9,538 bases of DNA from Gammaproteobacteria bacterium UBA3532 (GTDB taxonomy: Bacteria; Pseudomonadota; Gammaproteobacteria; Enterobacterales; UBA3532). Position numbers and translations under genes: made by a program. Under the pieces are notes generated by a model. That model saw nothing but the letters and a program-made list of their open reading frames with translations, did not search any database and was not told the DNA's origin. The stretch covers positions 1 through 9,538 of the forward strand of contig DFOV01000152.1 of the NCBI GenBank assembly GCA_002376965.1, given 5' to 3'. Shown piece by piece: positions 6,561-9,538 of this stretch; positions within the stretch are counted from its first letter, which is position 1; each line of letters begins with the position of its first letter.

Positions 6561-7132
6561 GCCAGTGGAACCACCGCCATAGCTCCTAAAAAGGCAGCTG
6601 CTCCTTTTGCCACTTCAACCAAATCAATCGGCTCACGCTTTTTAACCACCACCGGAACCATATAGCGCTTGGCTTTACCTTCAAAATAGTCCGCGCGATT
6701 AATAGTGCTTTTGGTTACGGCATCTACCACCTTGACGCCAATAAAATACCGGTAACCCGGCTGGACATTCAGGGTCATTTTTTGCATTTCGATATTACGA
6801 CGATGAATTTCTTCGTAATCAGGAATGGTCTCCCAGGCAATAGGAATGTTGGTGTTTCTGGGCCAAACGGTTATTTCATGTGTTCCAGCATCAAGCCACT
6901 GACTTTTTTGATAGCGACTTAAACGCTTGCCATCGACCTCAAGAATAAAGGCAGGATAAATATTATTTTTAGTATCAGTTTTATAGTTACCATCATCGCC
7001 CCATTCACCAACAGTGTTGGTGATAAGGCCACGCTGGCGAACAACTTTGTCACCTTGATCGGCAGGCATCATGGCGCAACCGGCCATTTGAAGTAAAAGG
7101 CAGATGGAAAATATTCTAGTAATTATTGACAT
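6548..7132 (-). CDS. Putative lipoprotein with PEGA-like core and hydrophobic C-terminus
   Basis: I do not recognise this 194-residue protein. It has a lipoprotein signal ending in QMAGC with Cys19, and Ala next, which favours outer-membrane sorting. The middle part contains FILEVDGKRL (62-71), LDAGTHEITVWP (80-91) and LNVQPGYRYFIGV (121-133), a predicted beta domain of PEGA type that resembles the smaller lipoprotein at 1198-1566. Unusually, it ends in a hydrophobic, Gly/Ala-rich segment (about 175-194, VAKGAAAFLGAMAVVPLALL) that runs to the last residue, after a basic KKRE stretch. The start at 7132 has AGGAG (7142-7138) 5 bases upstream. The next gene (DUF3450) starts 65 bases downstream with only the tandem repeat between, so the two are probably co-transcribed and this may be the first gene of the operon. 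Function unknown. Confidence 0.82.
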   Translation of the reverse strand: MSIITRIFSICLLLQMAGCAMMPADQGDKVVRQRGLITNTVGEWGDDGNYKTDTKNNIYPAFILEVDGKRLSRYQKSQWLDAGTHEITVWPRNTNIPIAWETIPDYEEIHRRNIEMQKMTLNVQPGYRYFIGVKVVDAVTKSTINRADYFEGKAKRYMVPVVVKKREPIDLVEVAKGAAAFLGAMAVVPLALLL

Positions 7133-7147
7133 AACGGCTCCTGGCTT

Positions 7148-7164
7148 GGTGTATCTTGTACACC
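7148..7164. repeat. Small palindrome before the lipoprotein gene
   Basis: GGTGTA at 7148-7153 and TACACC at 7159-7164 form a perfect 6-bp inverted repeat around a 5-base centre, 16 bases before the ATG at 7132 and just upstream of its Shine-Dalgarno. It could be an operator half-site pair or a weak leader hairpin. No convincing -35/-10 pair is visible around it. Confidence 0.4.
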
Positions 7165-7203
7165 TTCATCATGCCAGAAGCGTTAATACTGGTAGGGCGT
7201 AAT

Positions 7204-7227
7204 TAAGGGCGTAAATATCCGCCCTTA
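7204..7227 (-). terminator. Possible terminator or attenuator hairpin after ridA
   Basis: TAAGGGCG (7204-7211) and CGCCCTTA (7220-7227) form a perfect 8-bp stem with an 8-base loop, 10 bases beyond the ridA stop. Read on the minus strand, the stem is followed by AT-rich ATTA but no proper T run, so termination may be partial. A second GGGCG element at 7194-7200 offers an alternative pairing partner. Confidence 0.45.
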
Positions 7228-7237
7228 GGATCTATCT

Positions 7238-7612
7238 CTAAATAAAGCCTATAGCATCGATCTCGACCAAGGCATCTTTAGGCAGCTTAGCCACCTCCAC
7301 CGTAGCACGCGCTGGATACGGCTCACTAAAGGTTTGTGCCATTATCTGGTTTAGCTGACCGAAGTTACCCAAGTCAGTCAAATAAATGGTAATTTTAACC
7401 AATCGATTCATATCAAGATTAGCAGCATTAAGGATAGATTGAATATTGTTAAAAATATTCAAACACTGCTCTTCAAACGTATCACCCAACTCATTGGTCT
7501 CTGAATCAAGCCCCAGCTGACCCGAAATATAAATTTGACCATTGCTGATGATGGCCTGGCTATAGGGGCCAAGAGCCTCAGGCGCTTTATCTGTATTGAC
7601 CGCTCTAATCAT
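7238..7612 (-). CDS. ridA: RidA family 2-iminobutanoate/2-iminopropanoate deaminase
   Basis: RidA hydrolyses reactive enamine/imine intermediates made by PLP enzymes such as threonine dehydratase, protecting cells from 2-aminoacrylate damage; it is a cytosolic homotrimer. The 124-residue length is typical. Family landmarks are present: APEALGPYSQAI with Tyr17, ISGQLGLD (29-36), PARATVEVAKLPKDALVEIDAI with Arg102 and Glu117, equivalent to the substrate-binding Arg105 and catalytic-site Glu120 of E. coli RidA. ATG 7612 has GAGGT (7621-7617) 4 bases upstream. The gene follows spoT by 90 bases on the same strand, an arrangement also seen in Pseudomonas, and may be transcribed with it. The closing sequence IGFI is slightly shorter than in E. 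coli; nothing suggests loss of function. Confidence 0.95.
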   Translation of the reverse strand: MIRAVNTDKAPEALGPYSQAIISNGQIYISGQLGLDSETNELGDTFEEQCLNIFNNIQSILNAANLDMNRLVKITIYLTDLGNFGQLNQIMAQTFSEPYPARATVEVAKLPKDALVEIDAIGFI

Positions 7613-7702
7613 AACGACCTCATTATTTTATATGACTATATTAAAGAGAAGTATGCCCGACTCACTTCAAGATATTTGCTCGGGTCTGTAAAACGAAAGC
7701 GC

Positions 7703-9538
7703 TTAGTGATTGTGTCGCGATATTTTTATGACCGACTTATTCACACGCAAGCGGCGCATCAATTGAGCCAAATGCCCACGATCGCGAACTCCCAGAATAA
7801 ATTGGATGGTATTGACTCGCCCATCTCGCTCTTCGATCAATGTATTAATAATATCGGAGTCGCTATCGGCAATAATACCCGCTAAACGCGCCAGAACACC
7901 GCGTTGATTAATCACATCAACCCAGATCTCAACGGGAAACTCGCCATCAACATCGTCTTCCCACTGCACTGTCAGAAAGTTTTCACTGCGCTGCCAGTTA
8001 ACGTTTTTGCAATGGCTGGTATGAATAACAATACCTGTGCCACTGCCAAATACCCCAACCACAGGATCACCAGGAATTGGCCGACAACACTTACCATAAG
8101 TAACCAGCATTCCTTCAGTACCACGGATAGCCAACGGACGCGAAAGACGCTTTGGCTCAGGCGCATCGCTATCTTCATGCAGCTTATCCAGCAAGCGTTT
8201 GGCAATAACAAACGAGCTCAATGAGCCTAGACCAACATCGATAAGAATATCAGACAGCTTATCCTGCTTGCTGTGTTTGACGATTTCTTCAATGACATCT
8301 TCGGGGATGTCTTCAAGCGCCAGATTGTTGCCAAGCGCCTTATTCACCAAGCGTCGTCCCAAATTGAGTGCTTCTTGATCACGCTGGTGCTTAATGTAGT
8401 GGCGAATGGCAGAGCGGGCTTTTCCGGTAACGACAAAACCCAGCCAAGTGTGATTAGGTTTAGCGCCCGGGCTGGTGACCACTTCAACGGTTTGCCCTGT
8501 AATCAACTGAGCATTCAGCGCGGCAACCCGTTTGTTGATCTTAACGCCAACGCAGCTATTACCCACATCGGTATGCACCGCATAAGCAAAATCAACGGGG
8601 GTAGCTCCTTTCGGCAGTTCAAAGATCTGGCCATTTGGGGAAAAAACATATACTTCGTCTGGAAATAAATCAGCCTTAACGTTTTCGATAAACTCCAGCG
8701 AGTTACCCGCGCTTTTTTGCAACTCCAAAATACCACGCATCCACTCACGCGCACGCAACTGAACGCTGCTACGGTTGACATCTGTCGATTTATATAACCA
8801 ATGCGCCGCAACACCGCTGTTAGCCATATGATCCATATCCCGCGTGCGGATCTGAACCTCAATCGGCACGCCATATGGCCCCATCATCGTCGTATGCAAC
8901 GATTGATAACCATTAACCTTTGGCGTTGCAATATAGTCTTTGAAGCGCTTCGGCACTGGTTTAAACAGATGATGCACCATGCCAAGCACGCGATAACAGG
9001 TATCAACATTGTCGACAATAATGCGGAAACCATACACATCCATTACCTCGCTAAAGGAACGATGTTTGTCGCGCATCTTCAGGTAGATGCTATACAAATG
9101 CTTTTCACGACCAATCACATCGGCCTCCACCTGCTCACTGCTCAGATGGCTGCCAATGGAGTCCTGAATTTTGGAAATAATTTCTTTGCGATTGCCTCGT
9201 GCGCGCTTTACCGACTCGGCCAGAATGCGCGATCGCATGGGATACATAGCGCTAAATCCCAAATCCTCAAGCTCAACACGCAACGTATTGATACCAAGAC
9301 GCAACGCAATTGGCGCGTAAATGGTCAGCGTTTCCATCGCAATGCGCTGGCGCTTTTCATGTCGCAAGGCATCCAGTGTACGCATGTTGTGTAAGCGATC
9401 GGCCAGCTTAACCATGATAACGCGAATATCCTCAACCACCGCCATCATCATCTTGCGGAAGTTTTCAGCCTGGGCCATTTCGCGGTTTTCGAATTTGATT
9501 TGAGTTAGCTTGCTAACCCCTTCCACCAAATCAGCCAC
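7703..9538 (-). CDS. spoT: SpoT bifunctional (p)ppGpp synthetase/hydrolase, 3' part (5' end beyond right edge)
   Basis: This makes and degrades the stringent-response alarmone (p)ppGpp. The visible 611 residues correspond to about E. coli SpoT 93-702, so roughly the first 92 residues, including the HD catalytic histidines, lie outside the window. The first in-window codon GTG is an internal valine, not a start. In fragment numbering: end of the HD hydrolase domain with KLADRLHNMRT (44-54); synthetase domain with GREKHLYSIY (143-152), RFKDYIATP (198-206) and NGYQSLH (209-215); TGS domain from DEVYVFSPNGQIFELP (294 on); the zinc-finger-like region with KCCRPIPGDP and a later His-Cys pair; and a C-terminal ACT domain ending in SRHNH. 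The RFKD motif is the RxKD form typical of bifunctional enzymes rather than the ExDD form of RelA, supporting SpoT. ridA follows 90 bases downstream. Confidence 0.97.
   Translation of the reverse strand: MADLVEGVSKLTQIKFENREMAQAENFRKMMMAVVEDIRVIMVKLADRLHNMRTLDALRHEKRQRIAMETLTIYAPIALRLGINTLRVELEDLGFSAMYPMRSRILAESVKRARGNRKEIISKIQDSIGSHLSSEQVEADVIGREKHLYSIYLKMRDKHRSFSEVMDVYGFRIIVDNVDTCYRVLGMVHHLFKPVPKRFKDYIATPKVNGYQSLHTTMMGPYGVPIEVQIRTRDMDHMANSGVAAHWLYKSTDVNRSSVQLRAREWMRGILELQKSAGNSLEFIENVKADLFPDEVYVFSPNGQIFELPKGATPVDFAYAVHTDVGNSCVGVKINKRVAALNAQLITGQTVEVVTSPGAKPNHTWLGFVVTGKARSAIRHYIKHQRDQEALNLGRRLVNKALGNNLALEDIPEDVIEEIVKHSKQDKLSDILIDVGLGSLSSFVIAKRLLDKLHEDSDAPEPKRLSRPLAIRGTEGMLVTYGKCCRPIPGDPVVGVFGSGTGIVIHTSHCKNVNWQRSENFLTVQWEDDVDGEFPVEIWVDVINQRGVLARLAGIIADSDSDIINTLIEERDGRVNTIQFILGVRDRGHLAQLMRRLRVNKSVIKISRHNH

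Noticed and set aside
7133..7237. Fur box before the TonB2 operon
   Set aside because: I looked for GATAATGATAATCATTATC-like symmetry and found no acceptable match, so iron control cannot be claimed from the sequence.
7625..7632. TATAAAAT as a -10 box for ridA
   Set aside because: It is so close to the ATG that the transcript would begin at or inside the Shine-Dalgarno, and no matching -35 was found.
7655..7685. Terminator hairpin between spoT and ridA
   Set aside because: CCCGA/TCGGG gives only a 5-bp stem with a 19-base loop and no T tract, so it was not called.
8801..9394. A 197-codon open frame on the plus strand inside spoT
   Set aside because: It is antisense to well-conserved SpoT sequence, and its translation has no recognisable domain and is rich in His and Asn as expected of a shadow frame.

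Overview
The window reads as ordinary chromosome of a Gammaproteobacterium. GyrA, SpoT and RidA all align readily from memory with gammaproteobacterial proteins, and the central operon has the gene order of the TonB2/TtpC system known from Vibrio. The genus cannot be fixed from this sequence; a marine lineage is only a guess. Every gene supported here lies on the minus strand, so transcription runs from right to left.

In transcription order: the 3' part of spoT (ppGpp synthetase/hydrolase, running off the right edge); ridA (enamine/imine deaminase); a short gap with a hairpin; a putative lipoprotein of unknown function; a six-gene cluster encoding a DUF3450 coiled-coil protein, TtpC (a MotA/TolQ/ExbB-family protein with a long periplasmic domain), ExbB2, ExbD2, TonB2 and a periplasmic TPR protein; a second small lipoprotein; a 187-bp gap with the likely gyrA promoter; and the 5' third of gyrA, running off the left edge.

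The cluster is built as one translational unit. DUF3450/ttpC, ttpC/exbB, exbB/exbD, exbD/tonB and tonB/TPR all overlap by 1 to 11 bases. The expected role is to use proton-motive force in the inner membrane, through the ExbB/ExbD motor and the second ExbB-like protein TtpC, to energise outer-membrane TonB-dependent receptors via TonB2. The DUF3450 and TPR proteins are envelope accessories of uncertain role. No receptor gene and no Fur-box-like sequence is visible, so the substrate is unknown.

Points of most interest: two lipoproteins with a similar predicted beta-rich core bracket the TonB2 cluster; a 15-bp tandem repeat fills the gap before the DUF3450 gene; an exact 18-bp tandem duplication at the exbB start multiplies in-frame ATG codons and lies on the ttpC stop; and an inverted repeat brackets the putative gyrA -10 box. 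There are no RNA genes, insertion sequences, CRISPR arrays or gene-free stretches over 300 bases.
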